From the NCBI RefSeq assembly GCF_002794255.1, contig NZ_PGGW01000011.1, forward strand, positions 124,001-188,000: a DNA stretch of 64,000 nucleotides, given 5' to 3'. Positions within the stretch are counted from its first letter, which is position 1. The number at the start of each line of letters is the position of its first letter. Origin of the DNA: Streptomyces carminius (GTDB lineage: Bacteria > Actinomycetota > Actinomycetes > Streptomycetales > Streptomycetaceae). Of this stretch, positions 16,964 to 26,623 are shown one piece after another. Both the position numbers and the translations under genes were made by a program. Below the pieces are notes generated by a model. The model saw nothing but the letters and a program-made list of their open reading frames with translations. It did no database searches and was not told where the DNA came from.

Positions 16964-17458
16964 TCAGCGTGCCGGACCGGCCCAGTCCCGGGTGTGCCGG
17001 TGCCGCCCCAGCCCCACCGCCGCGAACTCGTCGAAGGACTCCGCGTCGCACACCGCCCCCAGCCGCCGCAGGGCCTGGGAGAGCGGACTGCCCGCGGCGG
17101 GGAACGGGTCGCCCTCGGCCGTGTGCAGCGGCCCCAGCACCAGAGCGCCGGCGTCCCACACGGCGGCGCGCTGCTCGCCGTCACCACCGAAGAAATCGGC
17201 CTCGGCGTAGGCGACGGGACCGGTGGCGGACCAGCGGGTGAGGGTGCGGTCGAAGCCGCCGGGCAGCTTGCGGAAGCCCGGCGGACGGGCTTCCGGACCC
17301 GCGGTGCCGCCGGGGGAGAGGACGCCGAAGAGCTCGTCCGTCATGGGCAGCAGCGCCAGCCCCTGACGCAGCGGCACCGTCCGCGCGGCGGCGATGCCCG
17401 CCGCCGCGGCCCGCAGTGGCTCCTCGCGGGCGACCACCGCTTCCAGCACGTACCCCAT
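16964..17458 (-). CDS. Conserved hypothetical protein
   Basis: 164 residues, soluble, function not recognised. The N-terminus MGYVLEAVVAREEPLRAAAA, the internal LRQGLALLPMTDELFGVL and the Trp-containing DRTLTRWSATGPVAYAEADF give it a well-formed globular composition with normal actinomycete codon use. It lies between the HIT gene and the redox/GCS2 pair on the same strand, with about 105 bp to the latter, and could be co-transcribed with them. Confidence 0.6.
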   Translation of the reverse strand: MGYVLEAVVAREEPLRAAAAGIAAARTVPLRQGLALLPMTDELFGVLSPGGTAGPEARPPGFRKLPGGFDRTLTRWSATGPVAYAEADFFGGDGEQRAAVWDAGALVLGPLHTAEGDPFPAAGSPLSQALRRLGAVCDAESFDEFAAVGLGRHRHTRDWAGPAR

Positions 17459-17562
17459 GGATGTCCTCCGCCTCCGTGTCCGGGCTCTCCGGCGAGAGGC
17501 ATTCTGGCAGCGGCCCGCGTTCCCGGCACCGGGTTTTCCGGCGCCGGGAGCGCGGGGCGGCC

Positions 17563-18687
17563 TCAGCCCGCAGGCGGCGCGTCCAGCGGGCGCCGCAGCG
17601 AGGAGTCGCCGCCGCGCCAGGCGCCCAGCAGGTGCTCCGCCAGCCGCTCCTCCAGCAGCTCGGTGGCCCTGATCCCGAACACCACGTCGGCGGCCAGGTG
17701 CGGCTCACGGGCCAGCAGATCGCCGATGACGTCCCGGCGCATCACCTGCTCGTGGACGGCGTCCGCCTCGATGTGCTCGGTGAAGAACAGCACGCACCGC
17801 TCGTCGGCACCCAGCCGCTCCAGCACCCGGGCCATCTTCCGGGCGCTGGGCGCGGTGCTGATCTCGGCGGCGGCGAAGTGGCCCACCAGCGCGCCGCGCA
17901 GCGACCGGTGCAGCCCGCACAGCGACATCAGGTTCACCGTGGCCAGCGCCGGGGCGGGCACCCGGTCCAGGTAGCCCAGATAGGACGGGTCCAGCCCGGC
18001 GCCCGCCAGCAGGTCGGCGAAGAGCCGCGCGTGCACCCGCTCGCCGCGGCCACCGCCGTACTCGTCGTACTCCACCGCCACCAGCGACGCCTTGGCCTGG
18101 CCGTCGAGGCGGGGGATGGCGAAGGCGTGCGGATCGGCCTCCTTGAGGTGGTAGACCGAGCGGTGTGCGAAGTACTCGCGCATCTGCCACCACTGGCCCT
18201 CGCGCAGCAGGAAGTCCGACACCCCGCCGCCCTCGGCGGGCTGTATCAGCAGCGGGTCCAGCGCGGCGGCCACATCGGAGTCGGAGGAGGTGCCGCTGCC
18301 GCCGTCGCCGTCGCCGTCGCCGTCGCTGCCGGTGTCGCGGCGCAGCGCGGCCAGGAAGACCCGCTCCAGGGCGGCGCGCAGCCGCAGCAGGTCCGGGTCC
18401 CACTCCCAGTCGGGTGACACGTCCGCGAAGCCCCGGTAGTGCAGCTCGTAGCAGAGGTACAGGGCCAGCTGCAGATCATCGCCGTACGGATCGGCGTCCG
18501 CCACCGCCGGGTCCTGGACGGAGGGAAAACCCACCGGCCCGCCGCCCGCGCCCGGCGGGCCGGTCAGGGCGTCCAGCACCGCGGCGCTCAGCGCGCCGCG
18601 CGCCTCGGGGAGCGCCGCGGTGTCGGCGCTGGTCAGGGCGCTGTCCACGGCGGTCGTGGGGCTCGGGGAAAGAGAACCGGTCGTCAT
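17563..18687 (-). CDS. Iron-containing redox protein, haem-oxygenase-like fold
   Basis: 374 residues. The helical segments LALYLCYELHYRGFADVSPDWEWDP, EGQWWQMREYFAHRSVYHLKEADPH, SLVAVEYDEYGGG, VHARLFADLL and FFTEHIEADAVHEQVM contain the spaced Glu/His/Asp ligands of the haem-oxygenase-like diiron proteins annotated as iron-containing redox enzymes in Streptomyces. Its substrate is unknown. An internal Asp/Gly run (SDGDGDGDGGSG, near residue 135) comes from a GCCGTC/GCCGTCGCC DNA run. ATG 18687 overlaps the stop of the upstream GCS2 ligase gene by 4 bp, so the two are co-translated. Confidence 0.8.
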   Translation of the reverse strand: MTTGSLSPSPTTAVDSALTSADTAALPEARGALSAAVLDALTGPPGAGGGPVGFPSVQDPAVADADPYGDDLQLALYLCYELHYRGFADVSPDWEWDPDLLRLRAALERVFLAALRRDTGSDGDGDGDGGSGTSSDSDVAAALDPLLIQPAEGGGVSDFLLREGQWWQMREYFAHRSVYHLKEADPHAFAIPRLDGQAKASLVAVEYDEYGGGRGERVHARLFADLLAGAGLDPSYLGYLDRVPAPALATVNLMSLCGLHRSLRGALVGHFAAAEISTAPSARKMARVLERLGADERCVLFFTEHIEADAVHEQVMRRDVIGDLLAREPHLAADVVFGIRATELLEERLAEHLLGAWRGGDSSLRRPLDAPPAG

Positions 18688-19787
18688 GCCTGGTCGTGTG
18701 CCCGCGCGTCGGTCAGTGAAGCCAGCAGCTCCACCACCGCCCGCGGCCCGCCCCGCGCCCAGGCCCGCCGCTGCCGCTCGGCACCGGTGCCGTCCCGGCG
18801 CACCGCGTCCAGCAGCCGCCGTACGGTCCCGGTGTCGCCGGTCTCCTCCAGGGCGGGCGCGACATGCCGCAGCAGGGCGCCGACCAGGTCGGCGGCCGGC
18901 ACCCGGGTGCGGGTGACGGGATCCACCCCGTCGCCCGCCGTCCCGTACCGCGCCGCGGACCACACCGCGGCGCGGGCCGTCCCCTCGTCCAGTTCCGGCT
19001 CGGGCAGCCCCGCCGCCAGCTCGGCCAGGGCCCGGCGCACCAGGGCCCGCCCGAGCGCGGCCTGCAGCACGGCGTCGTCGACGGTGGCCGCCGCGTCCGC
19101 GACCCGGAACTCCACGGTGGGCAGCCAGGGGGAGGGGCGCATCAGCCAGAAGCTCATCCGGTCGTCGATGAGCGCACCGCAGGACACCAGCCGCCCGACC
19201 GCGGCGTCATGGGCGGCGGCGTCGGGGAAGCGGGGCGGGATGCCCGCGGCGGGGAAGCGGAACTGCTCCATCATGCGCCAACTGGCGTATCCGCGGTCCA
19301 GACCGTGCGAGAAGGGCGAGTTCACCGACAGCGCCAGCAGGGTCGGCAGCCAGGGACGAACCCGGTTGACCACGGCCACCGCGGTCTCCCGGTCGGGCAC
19401 CCCCACATGGACGTGGCAGCCGCAGACCTGGTAGTCGTCCACGATGTCGGCGAACCGCTCCGAGATGCGCCGGAACCGCTCCCCGTCGGCCACCGGGACG
19501 CGCCCGTCGCTGAGCGGTGCCGAGCCGGCGGACAGCAGGTACAGGCCCTCCTCCCGGGCGGCGTCCACCAGCCGGGCGCGGTCCGCCGCCAGCACGTGGC
19601 GCAGCTCCTCCAGCGAGGTGCACACCCGAGTGGCGGACTCCACCTGGCTGGCGAGGAACTCGGCCTTGCACCCGGAGCCGTCGGCCGGGGACGCCTCCTG
19701 GTGGGCGCGGCGCAGCACCGCCTGTGCGGCGGGCACGGTGCGTGCGGTGGTCGGGTCGGTCAGGAGGAACTCCTCCTCGACCCCCAT
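18684..19787 (-). CDS. Carboxylate-amine ligase, GCS2/YbdK family
   Basis: 367 residues. MGVEEEFLLTDPTTARTVPA is the family start (the EEEF nucleotide-binding strand); CGCHVHVGVPDRETAV, SVNSPFSHGLDRGYASWRM and PTVEFRVADAAATVDDAV are the conserved glutamate-cysteine-ligase-like motifs. Members ligate an amino acid carboxyl to an amine with ATP, with weak Glu-Cys activity in E. coli YbdK; actinomycetes lack glutathione, so another product is likely. ATG 19787 follows GGAGG with 7-nt spacing. It is divergent from hemerythrin with SigB-type promoters on both sides, and is first in the pair with the redox protein. Confidence 0.87.
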   Translation of the reverse strand: MGVEEEFLLTDPTTARTVPAAQAVLRRAHQEASPADGSGCKAEFLASQVESATRVCTSLEELRHVLAADRARLVDAAREEGLYLLSAGSAPLSDGRVPVADGERFRRISERFADIVDDYQVCGCHVHVGVPDRETAVAVVNRVRPWLPTLLALSVNSPFSHGLDRGYASWRMMEQFRFPAAGIPPRFPDAAAHDAAVGRLVSCGALIDDRMSFWLMRPSPWLPTVEFRVADAAATVDDAVLQAALGRALVRRALAELAAGLPEPELDEGTARAAVWSAARYGTAGDGVDPVTRTRVPAADLVGALLRHVAPALEETGDTGTVRRLLDAVRRDGTGAERQRRAWARGGPRAVVELLASLTDARAHDQA

Positions 19788-19830
19788 GGTCAGTCCTCCG
19801 GCGCTTCCGTCCCTGGTCACGGCAGTGTGC

Positions 19831-19855
19831 GTACCCCCGGACCGGGTGGTGAAAC
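19831..19855 (-). promoter_or_regulatory. SigB-type promoter for the GCS2 ligase, GTTT-N15-GGGTAC
   Basis: Minus strand GTTT (19855-19852), 15-nt spacer, GGGTAC (19836-19831). Exact match to the SigB consensus; the start site is near 19824, 37 nt before the start codon. Confidence 0.65.
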
Positions 19856-19865
19856 GAGCGGCCGG

Positions 19866-19891
19866 GTTTTCCGGGGCGGACCCACGGGTAC
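19866..19891 (+). promoter_or_regulatory. SigB-type promoter for hemerythrin, GTTT-N16-GGGTAC
   Basis: GTTT 19866-19869, 16-nt spacer, GGGTAC 19886-19891. It is back to back with the minus-strand box at 19831-19855. The start site is near 19898, about 50 nt before GTG 19948. Confidence 0.65.
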
Positions 19892-19947
19892 CGCGAGCGG
19901 CCGCACCGGCGACGTCCGGCGGACACCGACTCACGAAGGGAACCCAC

Positions 19948-20559
19948 GTGGCGGAACGGCAGCAGGAACTGGGCGGGATCAGCGGCGACGGCAGCGGCGG
20001 GAACGGCGGGAACGAAGAAAACGCAGTGGCGCTGCTGATGCGGCAGCACGGCGAGATCAGGAACCTCTTCGACGAGGTGGAGGCGACCGAGGGCGATGCC
20101 CGGCGGGACGCCTTCCACCGTCTGGTGCGCCTGCTGGCGGTGCACGAGACCGCCGAGGAGGAGGTGATCCACCCCTACGCCCGGCGCAGCATCGACGGTG
20201 GTGAGGCGGTGGTGGAGGACCGCCTGGCGGAGGAGAAGAAGGCCAAGGAGACGCTGAAGGACATGGAGGACATGGACCCGGACAGCCCGGAGTTCATGCC
20301 CCGGCTGGCGGCACTGCGGCACGACGTGGAGTCGCACGCGCGCGCCGAGGAGCGCTACGAGTTCATCCAGATCAGCCGCAACACCGAACCCGAGCGGCTC
20401 CGCACCATGGCGAAGGCGCTCAGGGCGGCGGAGGCGACGGCCCCCACCCGTCCGCATCCCGGTGCGGAGACCGCCGCGGAGAACCTGGCGGTCGGTCCGC
20501 TCGCCGCCGTGGCCGACCGTGCCCGGGACGCCGTGCGCAAGGTCATGGGCGGGCACTGA
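19948..20559 (+). CDS. Hemerythrin-domain protein
   Basis: 203 residues. Ligand motifs of a four-helix diiron bundle: LLMRQHGEIRNLFDEVE (His), LLAVHETAEEEVIHPYARR (H-x3-E-x-E-x2-H), MPRLAALRHDVESHARAEER (His near residues 127-133). Such proteins bind O2 or handle redox stress. The first 25 residues are Gly-rich and disordered, and the C-terminus is an Ala-rich tail. GTG 19948 has a GAAGGGA ribosome site. It has its own terminator pair downstream and a SigB-type promoter upstream. Confidence 0.85.
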   Translation: MAERQQELGGISGDGSGGNGGNEENAVALLMRQHGEIRNLFDEVEATEGDARRDAFHRLVRLLAVHETAEEEVIHPYARRSIDGGEAVVEDRLAEEKKAKETLKDMEDMDPDSPEFMPRLAALRHDVESHARAEERYEFIQISRNTEPERLRTMAKALRAAEATAPTRPHPGAETAAENLAVGPLAAVADRARDAVRKVMGGH

Positions 20560-20577
20560 GGGCGGGTGCTGCCAGGC

Positions 20578-20650
20578 GCGGTACGGCACCCGCGTCCGGT
20601 GCCGTACCGCGGCCGGGGCCGCCGCCCTCCCGGAGGGCGGCGGCCCCGGC
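20578..20650. terminator. Two tandem GC hairpins between convergent genes
   Basis: Hairpin 1: 20578-20590 pairs with 20598-20610 (13 bp, 7-nt loop). Hairpin 2: 20612-20630 pairs with 20632-20650 (19 bp around a single base, in practice a slightly shorter stem). Both are perfect, placed between the hemerythrin stop and the stop of the next gene, and usable from either side. Confidence 0.75.
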
Positions 20651-20688
20651 GTGTCGGGGGCGTGGGGCGCCGGAGGCCAGGTGAGGGG

Positions 20689-21897
20689 TCAGGTCCGCTG
20701 GTGCTCGCGCAGCGCCGGGTCCGGGTGCTCGCCCTCGGTGCTCAGCCGGTACTCGCCCCCGAACATCTCCCGGTGCCGGTCGATGACCTGCTCGCTCGGC
20801 GGCTCCTCACCGCCGTGGATCTGCTCCTGCATCCGCTCGAAGCGCTCGTGGGCCTCGCGCACGTAGCCCGCGCCCAGCGTCGTCAGGTCCAGTTGGGTGT
20901 CCAGCAGCTCCCGGAGGTACTGCTTGTTGGGCTCGAAGGTCAGGACGTTGGGCAGGGCGGGCGCCAGGACCTCCTCGGGTTCACGTCCGTCGTGCCGCCG
21001 CATCAGGTCGCAGGCGATGTGCAGGTGCTCCAGCTCCATGTTCAGGTGCAGTTCCCAGATCGCCTTGACCTTCGGGTCGCTCTCCTGCTGCATGAAGGAG
21101 TAGTACAGGTAGCACTCGTTGTACTCGTGGTTGACCAGCCGCTCCCACCAGGTCTCGCCCGGGTCCACCAGGGACTCGTAGTGCGTGACGTGCTCCTCCT
21201 CGATGAGTCCGATCTCCTGGTAGAGCTGCCGGGCGATCGGCTCCATGTACTGGGGGCCGACGTTCATGTAGAAGTTCATGGTCTGCTGCTCCGCCGACAT
21301 GATCGTCAGGGCGTGCAGCTTGGAGAGCGGGTCGGCCCGCTGCCGGTCGTAGGGCTCGCGGACGTTGTCGGCCGGGTGCCGGTGGTGGTACTTCGTCGGC
21401 CGGCCCGGGATGACCTCGGTGAGCTGGTCGACGATCTTCTCGGCCTTGCGGTGCTCGATCATCTCGTACAGGTTCGAGTACCGGTACAGATGGTCGAAGT
21501 CCTCCAGGACGCCGAACTGGTACGCCTGCTTGAGGTACGGGTCGGGCTCCATCCGGGCGACCCAGGCGGTGAGGTCGACGGCCACCTGCTCGTAGGCGAT
21601 CGTCGTCTCCAGCACCGAGGACAACCCCGGCAGCAGCCAGTTGACGGTCTTCTGCTGCTGCTGCTCGGTGTACCGGACCTCCGCCAGCTTCCGCTTCACC
21701 TCCATGTCCGGGCACACCCGGGCGAAGTGGTGACTGAACATGATCGCTTCGACCTCGATGCCGTTCATGGTGATGATGCGGCAGCGGGTGTAGGGGTCGG
21801 CGTGGTTGGGGTCGATCGGCTCGACGTTCAGTTCGCGCCAGTTGCGGATCTGCCGGTCCAGCGGGATACCGCGCTGTTCCAGGGGGTTGAAGGTCAC
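20689..21897 (-). CDS. Conserved protein, predicted ferritin-like metal-binding helical bundle
   Basis: 402 residues; I do not know a named family. The sequence is helical and rich in Glu, His, Tyr and Met: IEVEAIMFSHHFARVCPDME, DFDHLYRYSNLYEMIEHRKA, TIMSAEQQTMNFYMNVGPQY, IGLIEEEHVTHYESLV, LVNHEYNECYLYYSFMQQE and LHLNMELEHLHIACDLMRRH. The repeated E-x2-H pairs (EEEHVTH, ELEHLH) resemble ferritin/rubrerythrin diiron ligands. GTG 21897 follows AGGAGG with 6-nt spacing; the in-frame upstream sequence is low complexity. It is divergent from the DUF5709 gene, both behind SigB-type boxes. Metal binding is inferred from residue pattern only. Confidence 0.65.
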   Translation of the reverse strand: MTFNPLEQRGIPLDRQIRNWRELNVEPIDPNHADPYTRCRIITMNGIEVEAIMFSHHFARVCPDMEVKRKLAEVRYTEQQQQKTVNWLLPGLSSVLETTIAYEQVAVDLTAWVARMEPDPYLKQAYQFGVLEDFDHLYRYSNLYEMIEHRKAEKIVDQLTEVIPGRPTKYHHRHPADNVREPYDRQRADPLSKLHALTIMSAEQQTMNFYMNVGPQYMEPIARQLYQEIGLIEEEHVTHYESLVDPGETWWERLVNHEYNECYLYYSFMQQESDPKVKAIWELHLNMELEHLHIACDLMRRHDGREPEEVLAPALPNVLTFEPNKQYLRELLDTQLDLTTLGAGYVREAHERFERMQEQIHGGEEPPSEQVIDRHREMFGGEYRLSTEGEHPDPALREHQRT

Positions 21898-22000
21898 CTG
21901 GGTCCTCCTGCTCGTGTACGGCTGGCCGCGCCCGGCTCGCTGCTCCGTGCTCTCCACCGGCCTCCACCGGCCTTCCCCCGTGTCGGGCGCAGGCGCCGGG

Positions 22001-22025
22001 GTACCCCTGACCCCACCCCCGAAAC
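22001..22025 (-). promoter_or_regulatory. SigB-type promoter, GTTT-N15-GGGTAC
   Basis: Minus strand GTTT (22025-22022), 15-nt spacer, GGGTAC (22006-22001). The start site is near 21994, leaving a leader of about 97 nt to GTG 21897. The hexamer sits in a GGGGTACCCC palindrome. Confidence 0.6.
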
Positions 22026-22058
22026 GGGGCGAACGGGTGTGGCCGGGGCACGGGGCGC

Positions 22059-22083
22059 GTTTCCGCCGGGAGTCGGCGGGTAC
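22059..22083 (+). promoter_or_regulatory. SigB-type promoter for the DUF5709/Rieske operon, GTTT-N15-GGGTAC
   Basis: GTTT 22059-22062, 15-nt spacer, GGGTAC 22078-22083. Exact consensus; the start site near 22090 gives a leader of about 74 nt to ATG 22164. Confidence 0.65.
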
Positions 22084-22163
22084 CGGCGGGGCGATGAGAA
22101 CCAACCGGATCACCGACGTGTCCACGCCCCTGACCTGCACCGGGACCCGGAGGGAGAAGGACC

Positions 22164-22820
22164 ATGGCTGACGAGAACGAGCCCATCGAGACAGACGAGA
22201 CCGGGCCCGGGCCGAGCGAGGAAGGCGCCACCGCCACCGACGACGAGACCCCCGGTCTCGCGCCCGACGACACCCCCGCCACCGGTCCCAGCCCGGGCGA
22301 CTCCGCGCTGTCCGGCCCCGACGACCCGGGCGCCGCCCCGGAGGACGAGGGCATCCCCGACCTGCAGAACGGCACGCCCGAGCAGGAGTGGATGAGCGAC
22401 CCGCAGCAGATGCCCGTCCCCGGTGAACGCCCGGTGGCCGCCGACAAGTGGGGCACCACCTACGCCGAGCAGGTCGAGGGCGAGCCCCTGGACGAGCGGC
22501 TGGCCGAGGAGGAGCCCGACATCGGCGAGGACGTCGCCTACGGCGCCCCGGCCGAGGAGGCGGGCCAGCTCAGCGACGACCCGCTCGGGGAGCGGCCCGC
22601 CAACCAGGACGTGTTCTCCCACGAGTCCCCGGCCGAGGGGCTGGGGCCTGAGGAGACGGCCGTCCACATCGTCGACGACGACCGCGACGTCGGGCAGCTG
22701 CGCGGCGAGGAGGACGCGGACCAGTCCGGCCCGCCCGAGGGTGTGGGAGAGGTCGGCGAGTCCGGCCGGGGCGAGGGCACCGGAGTGCGCCCGGAGGGAA
22801 GGGGAACACGGAACCCGTGA
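22164..22820 (+). CDS. DUF5709 domain protein, acidic and mostly disordered
   Basis: 218 residues, about one third Glu/Asp. The core PGERPVAADKWGTTYAEQ followed by EGEPLDERLAEEEPD matches the DUF5709 motif (PERPLAxxDWGTTAxEQxxGExLDxRLxxExPD), and the later PEETAVHIVDD is the family C-terminal signature. Function is unknown; its hydrophilic, low-complexity nature fits stress-associated proteins. ATG 22164 follows GGAGAAGGA. The stop overlaps the GTG of the FAD-Rieske gene by 4 bp, so both come from one message behind an exact SigB-type promoter. Confidence 0.82.
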   Translation: MADENEPIETDETGPGPSEEGATATDDETPGLAPDDTPATGPSPGDSALSGPDDPGAAPEDEGIPDLQNGTPEQEWMSDPQQMPVPGERPVAADKWGTTYAEQVEGEPLDERLAEEEPDIGEDVAYGAPAEEAGQLSDDPLGERPANQDVFSHESPAEGLGPEETAVHIVDDDRDVGQLRGEEDADQSGPPEGVGEVGESGRGEGTGVRPEGRGTRNP

Positions 22821-24403
22821 GCGAACTCCCCTCCGACCACGAGTCGTACTGGCTGGCATCCGCCCCCGTCACCCCGGAGACGTCCCACCCGCCGCTGGAA
22901 CCCGGCAGCGAGACCGACACCGAGGTGGTGGTGGTCGGCGGCGGCATCGCGGGCCTGTGCACCGCCTGGGAACTGGCCCGGGCCGGCCGCGCGGTCACCG
23001 TCGTCGAGGCCGACCGGATCGCCGCCGGGGTGACGGGACACACCACCGCCAAGGTCACCGCCCAGCACTCGCTGATCTACGACGAGCTGCGGAGCAAGCA
23101 CGGCGCCGAGGGCGCCCGGCACTACGCCCGCTCCCAGCAGGCGGCCCTGGAGCACCTCGTCGCCGTGGTGGACGAACTGGGCGTCGACTGCGAACTGGAG
23201 CGGGTGGCGGCCTACACCTGGGCCGAGTCCGAGGAACAGGACGAGAAGGTGCGCGCCGAGGCCGAGGCAGCCGCCGAGGCCGGGCTGCCCGCCTCCTACG
23301 TCACCGAGACCGGGCTGCCCTTCCCGGTGCGCGGCGCGGTGCGGGTGGCCGACCAGGCGCAGTTCCACCCCCGCAGGTACCTGCTGGCGCTCGCCGCGGA
23401 CCTGCTGCGGCACGGCGGGCGGATCGCCGAACGCACCCGGGTGGTCGGGCTGGAGGAGGGCGAGCCCTGCCGGGTGACCGCCGAGAACGGTGCGGTGGTC
23501 ACCGCCCGGGAGGTGGTCGTCGCCACCCACTACCCGGTCTTCGACCGGGCGATGCTCTTCTCCCGGCTGGAACCGCACCGGGAGCTGGTCGTCGCCGCCG
23601 CGATCCCCGCCGACCAGGATCCGGCCGGGATGTACATCACCCCCGAGGACAACACCCGCTCGGTGCGCACCGCGCCGTACGGTGACGGGCAGCGGCTGCT
23701 CATCGTCACCGGTGAGAGTTTCCTGCCGGGCACCGCGGACGTCCCCGAGCGCTTCGCGCGGCTGGCCGGCTGGACGGCCGAGCGCTTCCCCGACGCCCGG
23801 ATCGTCCACCGCTGGGCCACCCAGGACAACGGCTCCACCGACCGGGTCCCCTACATCGGCCCCTTCCACCCCGGGGCGCGGCACACCTACGTCGCCACCG
23901 GCTTCGGCGGCTGGGGGATGACCAGCGGGGTGCTCGCCGGGCAACTGCTCACCGCGTACCTCACCGAGAGTGAACTGCCGCCGTGGGCGGGCCTGTACGA
24001 CCCCAGGCGGCTGCCGGGGGTGCGGGAGGCACCCGCGCTGCTGGGCCTGCAGGCCACCGTCGCCAAGCACTTCGTCGGCGACCGGCTGGGCGGCTCCACC
24101 CACGCGGACTCCGTGGAGGACATCGATCCCGGGAGCGGTGCGCTGGTGCGGATCGGCGGCCGCCGCTGCGCCGTTCACCGGGACGCCCAGGGGCAACTGC
24201 ACGCCGTCTCGGCCCGCTGCACACACCTGGGCTGCCTGGTCCACTTCAACGACGCGGAACTGGCCTGGGAGTGCCCGTGCCACGGCTCGCGCTTCGCCCC
24301 CGACGGCTCGGTGCTCCAGGGCCCGGCCGTCCGCCCCCTGGAACGGCGTGACCTCGGCGGGGCGGGGACCGGGGAAGCGGAGGGGGACGGAGCCGAGGAG
24401 TGA
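22817..24403 (+). CDS. FAD-dependent oxidoreductase with C-terminal Rieske 2Fe-2S domain
   Basis: 528 residues. The N-terminal DAO-type FAD domain has VVVVGGGIAGLCTAWELARAG and the conserved GVTGHTTAKVTAQH; the region GFGGWGMTSGVLAGQLL closes it. Residues about 425-515 form a Rieske domain with CTHLGC and CPCHGS, the paired Cys/His cluster ligands. This DAO-Rieske fusion is common in actinomycetes and Bacillus (YhfW-like); the substrate is unknown. GTG 22817 overlaps the DUF5709 stop. A strong hairpin follows the stop. Confidence 0.87.
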   Translation: MSELPSDHESYWLASAPVTPETSHPPLEPGSETDTEVVVVGGGIAGLCTAWELARAGRAVTVVEADRIAAGVTGHTTAKVTAQHSLIYDELRSKHGAEGARHYARSQQAALEHLVAVVDELGVDCELERVAAYTWAESEEQDEKVRAEAEAAAEAGLPASYVTETGLPFPVRGAVRVADQAQFHPRRYLLALAADLLRHGGRIAERTRVVGLEEGEPCRVTAENGAVVTAREVVVATHYPVFDRAMLFSRLEPHRELVVAAAIPADQDPAGMYITPEDNTRSVRTAPYGDGQRLLIVTGESFLPGTADVPERFARLAGWTAERFPDARIVHRWATQDNGSTDRVPYIGPFHPGARHTYVATGFGGWGMTSGVLAGQLLTAYLTESELPPWAGLYDPRRLPGVREAPALLGLQATVAKHFVGDRLGGSTHADSVEDIDPGSGALVRIGGRRCAVHRDAQGQLHAVSARCTHLGCLVHFNDAELAWECPCHGSRFAPDGSVLQGPAVRPLERRDLGGAGTGEAEGDGAEE

Positions 24404-24405
24404 AA

Positions 24406-24445
24406 GCGTTCCCGCGGGCGGCGCGCGTGCCGCCCGCGGGAACGC
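24406..24445. terminator. Bidirectional terminator hairpin
   Basis: GCGTTCCCGCGGGCGGC (24406-24422) pairs perfectly with 24429-24445 around a 6-nt loop, 3 nt after the FAD-Rieske stop and before the stop of the convergent wall hydrolase. Confidence 0.8.
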
Positions 24446-24481
24446 GGGGAGAAACGAGGGGAACGGAAGCGGGGCCGGGAC

Positions 24482-25873
<1,392 letters not shown>

Positions 25874-25903
25874 TTACGCCGAAACCCGGCGCTCCGTCAG
25901 TTG

Positions 25904-25920
25904 AGCTTTCAGAGAAAGCT
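25904..25920 (-). other. Small hairpin in the leader of the wall-hydrolase gene
   Basis: AGCTTTC and GAAAGCT (25904-25910 / 25914-25920) form a 7-bp stem with a 3-nt loop in the predicted 5' leader. No c-di-AMP riboswitch signature was found in or around it. Confidence 0.35.
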
Positions 25921-25937
25921 GTTGGTGAGCGCGCCAA

Positions 25938-25966
25938 AGATAAACACCCCCGTTGCAATCCGGCAA
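25938..25966 (-). promoter_or_regulatory. Candidate housekeeping-type promoter of the wall-hydrolase gene
   Basis: Minus strand TTGCCG (25966-25961), 17-nt spacer, TTATCT (25943-25938), inside a locally AT-richer stretch. The leader would be about 70 nt. Confidence 0.4.
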
Positions 25967-26623
25967 GGGCCGCCTTTGAGATGTGGAAAACCCCCGGGGT
26001 GCGCCGGAGGCGGCGCACGACCGCGCGAAACGTCCTTCCGGACAGCTCGGAAAGGAAAGCGGAACCATCGATTCCGCAGTGGTGGCGCGCACTTCGCCGG
26101 CCGTCTTCCGGGTGGGTCCGGCGCGTGCCGGACCCCCCGCGGGGCACGGCGACGACTCCCGGCGCGCCGGTCGCCCGGCGCCGGCGGGCCACCGGCGGGC
26201 GAGGTGCTGTACGAGCTCCGGTCGGACGGCCCGCGGCCAACCGGGAAGAGGTCCGCCCCGGCCCTCCCGGCGCAGGTCGCGACCCTCCCGGCGCCGCAGC
26301 GGCCCCGTGCCGTCGCCGGGTCGGGAGCCGCTGCGGCGGCGGGTGCGCCCACCCGCTCCCGCCGGGTCGTTCCGGCCGTTCACCGGGTGCTTCCGGCCCG
26401 GCGCCGGACGGCGCGCGGGCCGCCGCCGGGGCGCCGGGCGTGTCGCGCGGCCGGACACCCGCCCGCCCGTTCGCGGGCGCGGCCGCGGTGTGCCGGCGGT
26501 ACGCGCACCGTGGCGGCGTTCCGGGACCTCCCGCTCCTCGTCCGGCACCGTCCGTCCGCGGTCCGTCCGCGGTCCGTCCGCCGTTCCGCCACGATCCGCT
26601 CGGCCCGATCCCCTGCCGGGAGC
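25967..26623. other. Gene-free stretch of about 650 bp
   Basis: Between the promoter of the wall hydrolase and the stop of the DUF72 gene, all long frames are Arg/Pro/Gly-rich and have no recognisable motif. The part nearest 26070 is less GC-rich, and the rest is very GC-rich with many small inverted repeats. I see no gene, RNA or riboswitch that I can support. Confidence 0.5.
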
